Shown: positions 44,622-54,090, numbered from the stretch's first letter. The stretch is 64,000 nucleotides of DNA from Methylotuvimicrobium sp018830325 (GCF_044788715.1 NZ_CP173170.1:434001-498000), one strand, 5' to 3'. Notes: a model not told the origin generated them from the letters alone. Translations and numbers: made by a program.

Positions 44622-45986
44622 TTAAGCACTGAGGCGCCTTTGGCCTGAGCGTCCTTGTTGCGGCCGGCCTGAGCCGGAATTCGCGCCGTTACCGCGGCGC
44701 GGTTTACTACGAGCAGGCTTCGCTGCTTGGCGCTCGCTCGGCTTGCCGTTGTTGCGTTGACCGTTATTTCTGGCATCATTTCCGGTGCGCGGCGAACGTT
44801 GCTGGCGTTGCTTGAAGACCGGTTCGGGTTTGATAGTCGGGTCTGGTTGGAAGCCGTCGATTTCGATTTTGTTAATGTCGCGTTTGATCAATCGTTCGAT
44901 GTCGCGCAGAAAATTATGTTCGTCGATACAGACAAGCGATATGGCTTCTCCGGCATTGCCCGCTCGACCTGTACGTCCGATACGATGGACATAATCTTCC
45001 GGTATGTTGGGGAGTTCGTAATTTACGACATGCGGTAATTGATCGATATCCAACCCGCGCGCCGCGATGTCGGTTGCTACCAAGGCACGTACCGCGCCGC
45101 TTTTGAAGTCGGCTAATGCTTTTGTGCGCGCGGCTTGACTTTTATTGCCGTGAATTGCGGCCGAACCGATTCCGTCGCGTTCGAGTTTTTCGGCGAGTTT
45201 GTTGGCGCCGTGTTTGGTACGCGTGAAGACCAATACCTGACGCCAGTCCTGGCTGCCGATTAAATGCGACAAGAGTTCTTGTTTGCGATTGCGGTCGACC
45301 GGATGGACCGTTTGAGCTACGGTTTCGACGGTTGTGTTACGCCTCGCGACTTCGATTTGCTCGGGTTTATGCAGCAACCCGTTAGCAAGTTGACGGATTT
45401 CATCGGAGAACGTTGCTGAAAAGAGTAGGTTTTGTCGGCCGTCGTGACCGTTCGGCGGGAGTAATGCTAGGATTTTTCGGATGTCGCGAATAAAGCCCAT
45501 GTCGAGCATGCGGTCGGCTTCGTCGAGCACCAGTATTTCCAATTGCGATAAATCAACGGTTTTCTGTGCGATATGATCGAGCAGACGTCCCGGCGTCGCG
45601 ATTAGAATATCCACGCCACGCCGTAATTGCGCGATTTGCGGGTTGATGCTGAGGCCGCCGAAGATTACCGCCGATTTTAACGGTAAATATTTTCCGTAAG
45701 TATCGACACTTTCGGCGACTTGAGCGGCGAGTTCGCGAGTAGGCGTTAGGATCAGTGCTCTTACCGCACGTCGATTACTTTTGGGTTTTTGGGTGTGCAG
45801 CAGGTGCAGCAAGGGTAATGTGAAACCTGCGGTTTTGCCGGTACCGGTTTGTGCGCCGGCCAGAACATCACGACCGTTGAGAATTGCGGGTATCGCTTGA
45901 CGTTGAACAGGTGTTGGCGTGCTGTAGCCTTGTTCTGAGACAGCACGGACTAATTCGGCGGCTAGGCCGAGTTCGGAAAATAACAT
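44622..45986 (-). CDS. rhlE: DEAD-box RNA helicase RhlE
   Basis: A 454-residue ATP-dependent RNA helicase. The Q motif is PTPVQRQAIPAIL, motif I AQTGTGKTAG (45-54), motif II LVLDEADRMLDMGF, motif III FSATFSDEI and motif VI HRIGRTGRAGNAGEAI. From about residue 385 a basic, Arg/Asn/Gln-rich tail (such as RNNGQRNNGKPSERQAAKPA) takes over, as in RhlE proteins, where it binds RNA. It has a long upstream leader with a small hairpin (46098-46119). Such helicases act in ribosome assembly and RNA decay, often in the cold. Confidence 0.93.
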   Translation of the reverse strand: MLFSELGLAAELVRAVSEQGYSTPTPVQRQAIPAILNGRDVLAGAQTGTGKTAGFTLPLLHLLHTQKPKSNRRAVRALILTPTRELAAQVAESVDTYGKYLPLKSAVIFGGLSINPQIAQLRRGVDILIATPGRLLDHIAQKTVDLSQLEILVLDEADRMLDMGFIRDIRKILALLPPNGHDGRQNLLFSATFSDEIRQLANGLLHKPEQIEVARRNTTVETVAQTVHPVDRNRKQELLSHLIGSQDWRQVLVFTRTKHGANKLAEKLERDGIGSAAIHGNKSQAARTKALADFKSGAVRALVATDIAARGLDIDQLPHVVNYELPNIPEDYVHRIGRTGRAGNAGEAISLVCIDEHNFLRDIERLIKRDINKIEIDGFQPDPTIKPEPVFKQRQQRSPRTGNDARNNGQRNNGKPSERQAAKPARSKPRRGNGANSGSGRPQQGRSGQRRLSA

Positions 45987-46307
45987 ATTGGAAAATGCTC
46001 CTGGAATGGCCTACCCGGGAATGCCCTGGGTCAGTCTAGGCGGGATTCGCATAAAGTGAAGAAAATCGAAGTGTACCGGGGAGGTGACCGCGAGGTGCGG
46101 CGCAGACTGAAGTGCGCCGGAATTAGCGGCATTGTAACAGACCTACTGTTATTAAGTCGTTTTTTTTAATGTTATCTTTTGCTTGGGTGCTTTTTATATA
46201 GTGTTGGTTGAAATTATCGTGAGTTTTTTCCTAAGTTTCCATAGAAAGAGTGAACAACATATAATGCTCAGTTGAATGCACTCCCTTCATTTAACATACT
46301 TTGAGTC
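45987..46307. other. Divergent intergenic region rhlE/gmk
   Basis: This 321-base gap holds the leader of rhlE (leftward) and the promoter region of gmk (rightward). A hairpin CGGCGCA/TGCGCCG lies at 46098-46119. No reading frame is convincing. A regulatory leader for the cold-type helicase is possible, but no sequence signature supports a specific mechanism. Confidence 0.4.
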
Positions 46308-46934
46308 ATGACAACCGGCAATCTCTATATCATTTCCGCACCTTCTGGAGCTGGTAAAACCAGTTTGGTTAAACAGTTAACGGAGGAGCTCGACAAACTG
46401 ACCGTTTCGATTTCCCATACGACGAGGCAACAACGTCCCGGAGAAGTCGACGGGCAGGATTATTTTTTTGTTTCGGTCGATGAATTTAAGACAATGCTTT
46501 CCGAGCAGGCATTTCTTGAACATGCTCAGGTATTCGATAACTATTATGGAACCGCTCGGCAGACTGTTGAGGACAGCCTTGATCAAGGGGTTGATGTGAT
46601 ACTCGAAATCGATTGGCAAGGGGCGCAACAAATTAAAAAAATACTGCCGGATTGTATTGCTATTTTTATTTTACCTCCTTCGGTTAGCGTATTGGAGCAG
46701 CGCTTGCGTAATCGAGGACAGGATAGCGAGGAAACAATTGCTCGGCGCATGCGCGATGCGGTGACGGAAATGAGCCATTACGGCGAATACGATTATATGA
46801 TTGTCAATGATGTATTCGAACGCGCACTGAATTCGTTAATAAGTATCGTCGTTTCGCATCGTTTCCACATCGATAAACAAAGGGAAGCATTGCAGAGTCT
46901 GTTAGAGGAGTTATTGAGCCGCGAGCAAAAATGA
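46308..46934 (+). CDS. gmk: Guanylate kinase
   Basis: A 208-residue kinase that phosphorylates GMP to GDP. The P-loop is SAPSGAGKTSLVKQL (residues 9-23). The GMP-binding region is SISHTTRQQRPGEVDGQDYF and EHAQVFDNYYGT, and the lid follows RLRNRGQDSEETIARRM. Length is normal. In E. coli gmk lies next to rpoZ-spoT; here neither follows, and a small RRM-like gene is convergent downstream. Confidence 0.96.
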   Translation: MTTGNLYIISAPSGAGKTSLVKQLTEELDKLTVSISHTTRQQRPGEVDGQDYFFVSVDEFKTMLSEQAFLEHAQVFDNYYGTARQTVEDSLDQGVDVILEIDWQGAQQIKKILPDCIAIFILPPSVSVLEQRLRNRGQDSEETIARRMRDAVTEMSHYGEYDYMIVNDVFERALNSLISIVVSHRFHIDKQREALQSLLEELLSREQK

Positions 46935-46974
46935 TAGCTCCTGGCTCAATTGCCGAAAATCTTTCGTAAGTTGG

Positions 46975-47367
46975 TTACGGTTCAAATGGCATTTCTGCGA
47001 CTTCCAGCGTTTTGCGGCGCCTATCGCCTTTTCTTCGGTCTGCAAATTCAATATCAGAATGGTTTTTTCTGATCCGAGGATCGTTTTGCCAGCAGCGGTG
47101 AAAATATTCGCGCACGATAATCATTTTTCCGTTAATTGGTTGTTTGTTGAGCTTTTTTATCACTCTTGCTCCGGCCGAATCGGGCTCAACTCTGACTAGC
47201 CCGTGATATTCATGGGTGTTACGAGTGCTGTCTGTTATTTGTAATATTTTTATCGTGTTAATGTAGCCTTTTTTTGTAAAGAATCCTCCGTTCAGTGCCG
47301 GCTCGATGAATGATTTGATTTCAAATTTGTTGGTGTCAGACGGAATTCTTCTCATAAAAATGATCAT
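46975..47367 (-). CDS. Small protein with RRM-like fold, unknown
   Basis: A 130-residue protein I cannot name with certainty. Its first 95 residues can be read as beta (IIFMRRIP), alpha (KFEIKSFIEPAL), beta (TIKILQITDS), beta (EYHGLVRVEP), alpha (AGARVIKKLNKQ), beta (GKMIIVREYF). That is the RRM order, with an RNP1-like HGLVRVEP. A basic tail with DRRKGDRRR follows, a string also common in bacterial PilZ-type proteins. Single-RRM proteins occur in several bacteria as RNA binders. ATG at 47367 or 47355 could start it, and neither has a strong ribosome-binding site. Confidence 0.6.
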   Translation of the reverse strand: MIIFMRRIPSDTNKFEIKSFIEPALNGGFFTKKGYINTIKILQITDSTRNTHEYHGLVRVEPDSAGARVIKKLNKQPINGKMIIVREYFHRCWQNDPRIRKNHSDIEFADRRKGDRRRKTLEVAEMPFEP

Positions 47368-47698
47368 GTCGGTACCACGTGTTGCTTGTTATTTTGGAAA
47401 CGATCCAGTGATTTATCGTGTAGCGCAAGGCTTTGAAGTAGCGGAGTAATTTGTGTTCCTGGCTACTAAGTTTAGCGATTTAGAGGGCTCGCTGAGAGCT
47501 CTTTGTTTCCGGCTTAGGGCGTTAGCTTTAAACCGCAAATTAACACCATTACTATTCACCTGCAACTGTGTTATGTGACTACGAAAGCAGAAAAAATATC
47601 TATCAACCAAGATTGGATATAACCCTTTTTGGTTCGATTTCTTTTATTTTGTTCTACTCAGAGCGTCTAATATTTATCCTTTTTCAGTGTAAAGACTC
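47368..47698. other. Divergent intergenic region, no gene seen
   Basis: This 331-base gap lies between the RRM-like gene (leftward) and the APH-like kinase gene (rightward). Only short frames without ribosome-binding sites occur. It must hold promoters for both genes; no clear operator or hairpin was found. Confidence 0.4.
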
Positions 47699-48769
47699 AT
47701 GCATGAGATAGCGTCTCGGTTTACGCAATCGGTTATCATCCAAATCAGCGAGTTGGGTAACGGCCTAATCAACGATACTTTTTTAATCGATACGGTATCC
47801 GGGCGTTTTGTTTTGCAACGGATCAATCGTCGGGTTTTTGCCGAACCTAAGTTGATTGTGACCAACTTGATCGAACTTAATAACTATATAACGCAACAAG
47901 CTGAATCCGACCTTAAGCTGCGTATTCCTGCCATCGTCAAAACAATTTCCGGAGAAGCTTATTATCAAGATGCGCGGGGCGAGATCTGGCGAGCGCTGCA
48001 ATATCTCGAAAATACGATTAGTTTCGAAACAGTCGAAGACATTAAGCAAGCGGAGCAAGCAGGGTTTGCGTTAGGCTATTTTCATCGTTTAGCCAGTGGT
48101 TTGAGTGTCGATCGTTTGCACGATACCTTGCCCGGTTTTCATATCGCGCCGGCTTATTTACGGCAATATCAACAAGTTCGTCAAAAGACGGCAATTCAAG
48201 ATTCAGCAGACGTTCGGTATTGCGCTGATTTTATCGATCGACTGCAAGCGTTGCCGGAAGTGTTGGAAGAGGCAAAACTAAGAGGAGTATTGGCCGAGCG
48301 CGTGATTCATGGCGATCCTAAGTTGAATAACTTTTTGTTCGACCGCGATACGCATCGGGTTGTCAGTCTGATCGATTTAGATACCGTCAAGCCCGGTCTG
48401 GTCCATTACGACATAGGCGATTGCATCCGTTCGTTATGCCATATCGAAAGTTCCGACGATTTCGATACGGCGATTTGCGAAGCGGTGTTAACGCATTACT
48501 TGGCCGAAACGCGAGCGTTTTTTACCGAACACGACTATTTCTATCTTTATCCGGCGATACGGCTGATTCCATTCGAGTTGGGTTTGCGGTTTTTTACCGA
48601 CTATTTGTCAGGTAATGTTTATTTTAAAGTTTCCGAGCCGAAACAAAATCTATGGCGGGCTGTAGCGCAATTCAGATTTTGCGAGAGTATTGAGCGGCAT
48701 AAGAAATCTATCGAAAAAATCATAACAAAACTGGCTCCGACCGCTTCGAAATTTCAAGTGCGAAAATGA
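47699..48769 (+). CDS. APH-family phosphotransferase (NahK/choline-kinase-like)
   Basis: A 356-residue kinase-fold protein. The glycine-rich start is ELGNGLINDTFLIDTVSGRF, the catalytic loop is RVIHGDPKLNNFLFDRDTHR (H-G-D-x-K-x-x-N), and the metal-binding motif is SLIDLDTVKPGLVHYDIGDC. This is the aminoglycoside phosphotransferase/choline kinase fold, closest in feel to the N-acetylhexosamine 1-kinase group. The likely substrate is a sugar or amino-sugar rather than an antibiotic. It is followed after 46 bases by a flavoprotein gene in the same direction. Confidence 0.82.
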   Translation: MHEIASRFTQSVIIQISELGNGLINDTFLIDTVSGRFVLQRINRRVFAEPKLIVTNLIELNNYITQQAESDLKLRIPAIVKTISGEAYYQDARGEIWRALQYLENTISFETVEDIKQAEQAGFALGYFHRLASGLSVDRLHDTLPGFHIAPAYLRQYQQVRQKTAIQDSADVRYCADFIDRLQALPEVLEEAKLRGVLAERVIHGDPKLNNFLFDRDTHRVVSLIDLDTVKPGLVHYDIGDCIRSLCHIESSDDFDTAICEAVLTHYLAETRAFFTEHDYFYLYPAIRLIPFELGLRFFTDYLSGNVYFKVSEPKQNLWRAVAQFRFCESIERHKKSIEKIITKLAPTASKFQVRK

Positions 48770-48815
48770 TATTTATGAAATAATCCGCGGCTTTAAATCA
48801 TCTTGCCGAAGTAGC

Positions 48816-50417
48816 ATGCTGCGACTGACCGAACTAAAATTGCCACTCGATCATCAACCGGACCAGCTAAAAACCGCGATTATCGAAAAATTAGTCATTA
48901 AACCTTCCGAGCTACTGAAATATACGATATTTAAACGCAGTTATGACGCCCGCAAGCGTGGCGCAATCATGCTGATCTATTCGGTGGATGTCGAAACCAC
49001 GAAAGAAGCGGAAATTATGCAACGTTTAGCCAAGGATCCGCAGGTTCGTCCGACGCCGGATATGGCTTATCGCTTTGTTGCGAAGGCGCCCGATGGTCTG
49101 ACCAAACAGCCGGTTGTCATCGGTACCGGGCCTTGTGGTTTGTTTGCCGGTTTGGTTTTGGCGCAAATGGGATTTCGTCCGATTATTCTGGAGCGAGGCA
49201 AAGCGGTGCGTGAGCGGACTGTCGACACTTTCGGGTTGTGGCGTAAGCGAGACTTTAACCCGGAGTCGAATGTGCAGTTCGGCGAAGGCGGTGCCGGTAC
49301 CTTTTCGGACGGTAAGCTCTATAGCCAAATCAAGGACCCGGGCTATCGCGGTCGTAAAGTTTTGACCGAATTTGTCAAGGCCGGTGCGCCGCCTGAAATA
49401 CTCTATGTTAATAAACCTCATATCGGTACGTTTAGGCTGGTTTCAATGGTTGAATCGATGCGCGCCGAGATTGAAGCCTTGGGCGGTCAAATTCGTTTTC
49501 AAAGCCGGGTCGAGGATGTCGAAATTGACAATGGTCAGGTCAAGGGCGTAGTGCTTGCCGGAGGTGAGCGTATCGATACCGAGCATGTCGTGTTGGCGGT
49601 TGGTCACAGTGCGCGGGATACTTTTGGCATGCTGTATCGACGGGGTGTCTATATCGAGGCCAAGCCGTTTTCTATCGGTTTTCGGATCGAACATCCTCAA
49701 TCGATGATCGATCAATGCCGTTTCGGGTCGCAGGCCGGACATCCGTTATTGGGTGCGGCCGATTACAAATTAGTGCATCATTGCCGTAACGGTCGCGCAG
49801 TGTATAGTTTTTGCATGTGCCCGGGCGGTACGGTGGTCGCGGCAACCTCGGAGCCCGGTCATGTCGTGACCAACGGTATGAGCCAATATTCGCGCAACGA
49901 ACGAAACGCCAATAGCGCGATCGTCGTCGATGTCGCTCCGGCCGATTTTCCCGGCACCCCTTTGGCAGGTATTGAGTTTCAACGTCGATGGGAACGAAAA
50001 GCTTTTGAATTAGGCGGCGGTAATTACGATGCGCCTGGGCAATTGGTCGGCGATTTTTTGGCGGGCCGGCCTTCAACCCGTTTAGGTTCGGTATTGCCGT
50101 CCTATACGCCGGGGTTGCATTTATGCGATTTGGCTTCGGCACTGCCGGATTTTGTGATCGAGGCGATCAAAGAAGCGTTGCCGGCATTCGACAAACAAAT
50201 CAAAGGTTTTGCTATGCATGATGCGGTATTGACGGGTGTCGAAACAAGAACGTCTTCGCCTATCCGTATCAAACGGGATGAGTGCTTGCAAAGCCTGAAT
50301 ACTCAGGGTTTATTTCCTGCCGGAGAAGGCGCCGGTTATGCCGGCGGCATTCTGTCCGCGGCTGTCGACGGTATCAAGGTGGCGGAAGCGGTCGCTTTGG
50401 CAATCGTTAATCCTTAA
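48816..50417 (+). CDS. NAD(FAD)-utilizing dehydrogenase (uncharacterised flavoprotein)
   Basis: A 533-residue flavoprotein with an N-terminal 95-residue extension (MLRLTELKLPLDHQPDQLKT onward). The FAD-binding motif is VVIGTGPCGLFAGLVLAQMG, and the family motif FGEGGAGTFSDGKLYSQIKD follows. The C-terminal FAD contact region is LFPAGEGAGYAGGILSAAVD. This matches the COG2509 group of uncharacterised FAD-dependent dehydrogenases found across bacteria. The substrate is not known. Its 3' end overlaps the convergent msrQ gene by 11 bases. Confidence 0.88.
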   Translation: MLRLTELKLPLDHQPDQLKTAIIEKLVIKPSELLKYTIFKRSYDARKRGAIMLIYSVDVETTKEAEIMQRLAKDPQVRPTPDMAYRFVAKAPDGLTKQPVVIGTGPCGLFAGLVLAQMGFRPIILERGKAVRERTVDTFGLWRKRDFNPESNVQFGEGGAGTFSDGKLYSQIKDPGYRGRKVLTEFVKAGAPPEILYVNKPHIGTFRLVSMVESMRAEIEALGGQIRFQSRVEDVEIDNGQVKGVVLAGGERIDTEHVVLAVGHSARDTFGMLYRRGVYIEAKPFSIGFRIEHPQSMIDQCRFGSQAGHPLLGAADYKLVHHCRNGRAVYSFCMCPGGTVVAATSEPGHVVTNGMSQYSRNERNANSAIVVDVAPADFPGTPLAGIEFQRRWERKAFELGGGNYDAPGQLVGDFLAGRPSTRLGSVLPSYTPGLHLCDLASALPDFVIEAIKEALPAFDKQIKGFAMHDAVLTGVETRTSSPIRIKRDECLQSLNTQGLFPAGEGAGYAGGILSAAVDGIKVAEAVALAIVNP

Positions 50418-51027
50418 CGGCTTCTGTTTTACTGGCGGTAGTTTTTTTGTTGTTCCTGACGATGCCTCGGATGACAAACAATGCTAATAGAATGAAACCG
50501 TAAAACAAAGGTCGGGTCAGATCGGCTTTTACGGTCAAGGCGAAATGTAAAATAGCGAGTAAGCCGATTACATAGACTGCGCTGTGCAGTTTTTTCCAGT
50601 TTTTCCCGAGCTTTCTCATCATGCTATTGGTTGATGTAACAGCCAACGGGACGAGCAGTAGATAAGCCAATAAACCCACCATTACAATGGGACTGTTGTA
50701 GAGGTCTTCAATAATAAGGGCAAAGCTGAACGAATGTTCGAAACCGATAAAGATGAGAAAATGCACCGAGCAATAAAAAAAAGTGAACAAAGCGACGACG
50801 CGCCTGTATTTTTGCAGGCCGGGTTGTTTGAAAATCATCTTAGCCGGCGTAAACGCCAACGTAATCAGCAGAAACCTTAACGACCAGATGCCGCTTTCTT
50901 TCGCCAGCGCTTCGACCGGGTTAGGCCCGAGCGAGTCGGTCAAGGCATTCCATAGCATCAGCAGAAAAGGAATCAGAGCGATTATAAAAATGACGCATTT
51001 GATTTCGAAGGTCGATAACTTGTTCAT
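50407..51027 (-). CDS. msrQ: Heme-binding membrane subunit MsrQ (YedZ)
   Basis: A 206-residue protein with six hydrophobic helices of the ferric-reductase-like transmembrane domain. The second and later helices hold likely heme-ligand His residues (FYCSVHFLIFIGFEHS and KKLHSAVYVIGLLAILHFAL), and the motif SLRFLLITLAFTPAKMIFKQ is typical of MsrQ. In E. coli MsrQ passes quinol electrons to the periplasmic methionine-sulfoxide reductase MsrP. No msrP is adjacent here, so the partner must be elsewhere or different. Confidence 0.9.
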   Translation of the reverse strand: MNKLSTFEIKCVIFIIALIPFLLMLWNALTDSLGPNPVEALAKESGIWSLRFLLITLAFTPAKMIFKQPGLQKYRRVVALFTFFYCSVHFLIFIGFEHSFSFALIIEDLYNSPIVMVGLLAYLLLVPLAVTSTNSMMRKLGKNWKKLHSAVYVIGLLAILHFALTVKADLTRPLFYGFILLALFVIRGIVRNNKKTTASKTEAVKD

Positions 51028-51169
51028 CCGACCGCCGATTTTGGATATCCGTGATTATTCATGGGGCAATCACCGGTTGATTTTTGTTTTATTTTGAAGC
51101 CAATCTTAACCGTGGCTTAAAAATTAACTTACCACTTTATCGAGATAAGACAACAGTTATCCCACTCAT

Positions 51170-52345
51170 TTAACCAATATAGCTATCCACGCCGGAAAGC
51201 AATAGGTCGTATTGCATTTCGGTCGTCTCCTTGATTAAGTAAGCCGGCACGCCTTTGACGATGTTGCCGGGGGTGCCGACCCAGCCGACAGCATCCGAGG
51301 GGCCAAGACTTAAGACATAGCCGATATCGCGGTGCATGTAAGGCAAACAAAAACGGGTCAATCCGGCTTCCAACAGAATGTTTTTGGCTGCTGCCCGTCC
51401 TTTACGCAGAGCCGATTGAGCCGTCATCGAGTTCGACCCCATCATGTCGTAATGCGAACAATCGCCGGCGGTAAATATCCGCGTCAAAGTTTCCTTGTCT
51501 AAGCGAATTTGTCCTGAACTATTGGCATGCCATAGCGTTTGCGGTTTTTTCCCTGTGAGCAGCAAGGTGAGTTGCGAATCCGAAATTTCACGGCGTTCTC
51601 CCTGTTTCTGTACAAGACACGCCGTTTGTTCGGCGCTACTTTCAAAATGCCACTCCGGCATGAATGCGATACGCTTTTCGATCATACGTTGTTCGACATA
51701 ATCACCGAATGCATGCGGAAATCGGCCCAGCAATTTTGCATGTGCATCGTACACATTTAGCCGAAACTCGACATGCATCGCTTTTAAGACATGGTCTATT
51801 TCAAAAGCGAATTGGATGCCGGTCGGGCCGCCTCCAATTAGGTTGATCGTTTTTTCCGGTCCCCCATTGCTAACAAAGCGTTCAAGAATTTCGGCCCCTG
51901 AATTCAGTGTCAATGCAGTCAAGTCATAAAAATTAGGCCGGCGAAGCGGCGTACCGGAAGAAGCTCCGGTAGTTATCAGCATAAAATCGAAGGGCAGTAT
52001 TTCCGTGTCGGTCTTAATAGCCCGTTGATCTTGCCAGTCTTTTAGCCGGTTTTCATTGATATCGACGGCGTATTGCCGATGGTCAAATTGAAAACGTTCG
52101 GCCAATGTCTTATAGGGAATGCGAATGCTTTCCAGAGGTCTATGTATGGTTTCGTGTAGTCTCGTGATGATCAAGTGCCAAGGTTTCGGGTCGATCAACG
52201 TAATGCGTGCATCGGGAGACGCTTTTCTCAGCGTTATCAAGGCCGACAAACCTGCATAGCCACCGCCGACGATGACGACATGTAACGGTTGGCTGCCCTG
52301 GGTTTCGGAGCTATCAATAGTGTTGTGTGTGGATGTCGTATTCAT
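51170..52345 (-). CDS. NADH dehydrogenase-like FAD oxidoreductase (NDH-2 family)
   Basis: A 391-residue flavoprotein of the type II NADH dehydrogenase group. The FAD motif is HVVIVGGGYAGLSALITLRK (about residues 22-41), a central NAD-binding INLIGGGPTGIQFAFEIDHV follows, and FTAGDCSHYDMMGSNSMTAQ is the C-terminal FAD contact. It lacks an obvious membrane helix; NDH-2 proteins bind the membrane peripherally and reduce quinone. A 20-residue polar N-terminus precedes the core. The gene is divergent from the photolyase gene. Confidence 0.85.
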   Translation of the reverse strand: MNTTSTHNTIDSSETQGSQPLHVVIVGGGYAGLSALITLRKASPDARITLIDPKPWHLIITRLHETIHRPLESIRIPYKTLAERFQFDHRQYAVDINENRLKDWQDQRAIKTDTEILPFDFMLITTGASSGTPLRRPNFYDLTALTLNSGAEILERFVSNGGPEKTINLIGGGPTGIQFAFEIDHVLKAMHVEFRLNVYDAHAKLLGRFPHAFGDYVEQRMIEKRIAFMPEWHFESSAEQTACLVQKQGERREISDSQLTLLLTGKKPQTLWHANSSGQIRLDKETLTRIFTAGDCSHYDMMGSNSMTAQSALRKGRAAAKNILLEAGLTRFCLPYMHRDIGYVLSLGPSDAVGWVGTPGNIVKGVPAYLIKETTEMQYDLLLSGVDSYIG

Positions 52346-52462
52346 GGTTTCGCTGGCTTAAGAGGTTCGGGTTACTGAGTTCGAAGTATATATTATCGTC
52401 CGAGACTGGCATTCGAAAAATTTAAGGATAAACTGGCAAGTAGAAAATGATATTGCCAACTG

Positions 52463-53821
52463 ATGACTTGCTATAACAAATCACTTTATATTGTTCGCCG
52501 CGACATGCGTATCGATGACAACACGGCTCTTAATGAAGCATTGCGCTTGTCGGAACAAGTGCAAGCTTGCTTTATCTTCGATCCGTCTCAGATTAATGAG
52601 CATCCTTACCAAAGTAAGCCGGCGCTGCAATTCATGCTACAAAGTCTGGACGATTTACGGGAGCAATTTCGAGAGCGCGGCGCCTATTTGACTATTGTGC
52701 GCGGCGAGCCCGAGAAAATAGTAAAAGATTGGGTGCTTGCTTGCGGTATCGAGGCCGTATTTGTCAACCGTGACTACACGCCGTTCAGTCGGCATCGCGA
52801 CTATCGCTTACAGCAAGTTTGTATCGAGCTCGATATTGCATGGTATTCATGCGCGGATTTGCTATTGAACGAGCCGGAACAGGTCCTCAAACGCGATGGC
52901 TCGGCTTATAAAGTATTTACCGCTTTCTACAATAATGCGCGAAGGATTCCTGTCGGCTTGCCGCAAACTTTGGCTGAAGGCTGTTTTTGCGCGCCGCCGG
53001 AATGCCCGTTGTACGACTACGAGCCGCTCAAAACGAATGACGGTCCGAACGTGCGGGGCGGGCGTCGACAGGCGTTGGCAATATTCGATGCCCTGGAAAA
53101 CCTTAAAGAGTATCAAAACCTGCGGGATTACCCGGCTTTGGCTTCGACCAGCCTATTGTCGGCGCATTTGAAATTCGGCACCGTTTCGATACGCGAAGCT
53201 TTCTATGCCGTACAATGCGTTCTGGGCGACGGCCATCCCTTGCTGCGTCAATTTTACTGGCGCGATTTTTTTACGCACATCGCTTACTATTTTCCCGAAG
53301 TATTCGGGCATGCGTTCGCGCGCAAATACGACGCATTGCCGTGGCGAAATGATCAGGTACAGTTTTATGCCTGGGCCGAGGGAAGAACCGGTTTTCCGAT
53401 CGTCGATGCCGGGATGCGCGAATTGAATCGAACCGGTTATATGCATAACCGTGTGCGGATGATTACCGCGTCTTTTTTAGTCAAGGATTTGCATATTAGC
53501 TGGCGCTGGGGCGAGCGTTATTTCGCGCAGCACTTGGTCGATTACGATCCCTGCGTAAATAACGGTAACTGGCAGTGGGCCGCGTCGACCGGTTGCGATG
53601 CCCAGCCGTATTTCAGAATTTTCAATCCTTGGCTGCAACAACAGAAGTTCGATGCGGATTGTGAGTATATTTACCGATGGATACCCGGATTACGCCCGTT
53701 CGCACCGAGTATTATTCACCGTTGGGATAAAAAATTTGAGGTCTGCGACTATCCGAAACCGATCGTCGATCACCGGCTCGAGAGCGAAAAGGCCAAGGCG
53801 ATGTTTCGCGGGATTGAATGA
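52463..53821 (+). CDS. phrB: Deoxyribodipyrimidine photolyase (class I CPD)
   Basis: A 452-residue light-dependent DNA repair enzyme. The N-terminal antenna domain begins SLYIVRRDMRIDDNTALNEA. The C-terminal FAD domain has RMITASFLVKDLHISWRWGE, then DYDPCVNNGNWQWAASTGCD and AQPYFRIFNPWLQQQKFDAD, the standard class I signature with the Asn-Asn-Gly-Asn FAD contact. It is complete. In E. coli the phr gene is preceded by ybgA; here a DUF523-DUF1722 gene related to YbgA follows 2 kb downstream. Confidence 0.95.
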   Translation: MTCYNKSLYIVRRDMRIDDNTALNEALRLSEQVQACFIFDPSQINEHPYQSKPALQFMLQSLDDLREQFRERGAYLTIVRGEPEKIVKDWVLACGIEAVFVNRDYTPFSRHRDYRLQQVCIELDIAWYSCADLLLNEPEQVLKRDGSAYKVFTAFYNNARRIPVGLPQTLAEGCFCAPPECPLYDYEPLKTNDGPNVRGGRRQALAIFDALENLKEYQNLRDYPALASTSLLSAHLKFGTVSIREAFYAVQCVLGDGHPLLRQFYWRDFFTHIAYYFPEVFGHAFARKYDALPWRNDQVQFYAWAEGRTGFPIVDAGMRELNRTGYMHNRVRMITASFLVKDLHISWRWGERYFAQHLVDYDPCVNNGNWQWAASTGCDAQPYFRIFNPWLQQQKFDADCEYIYRWIPGLRPFAPSIIHRWDKKFEVCDYPKPIVDHRLESEKAKAMFRGIE

Positions 53822-53918
53822 AACGGCAAATTGGCGTTACTGTGAAAGTTCGTAGATTCGGACTCTTTATCTAATTTTTTGATAAACGTAGCTCGGCAGA
53901 GCAAATGCGGGCTCCGAC

Positions 53919-54090
53919 GAGGGGGCGGTTGCTCGACCGACAGGCGTCGGCGTCAGGGAGCCGCCGTCGAGCCTACATGGATGTATTCACCCAGCCCCTA
54001 AATTCCATAGCCCATCGGTCATGGTTAATAGTCTTACTAATTTAGGGGCTGGGTCCTGTCGGGCGAGTGACCGCACCCAGCCGCCCCTCG
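53919..54090. repeat. Nested palindromic intergenic element, copy B2
   Basis: The same design as the element at 17.5 kb. Inner arms ACCCAGCCCCTAAATT (53989-54004) and AATTTAGGGGCTGGGT (54039-54054) pair perfectly over 16 bp. Relative to B1 one A-T pair has become C-G on both arms, a compensatory change. Outer parts (GCGGTTGCTCGACCGACAGG and CGAGTGACCGC) correspond to the middle arms of B1 with differences. It lies in the 494-base gap between the photolyase and lipocalin genes, which holds no gene. Confidence 0.8.
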
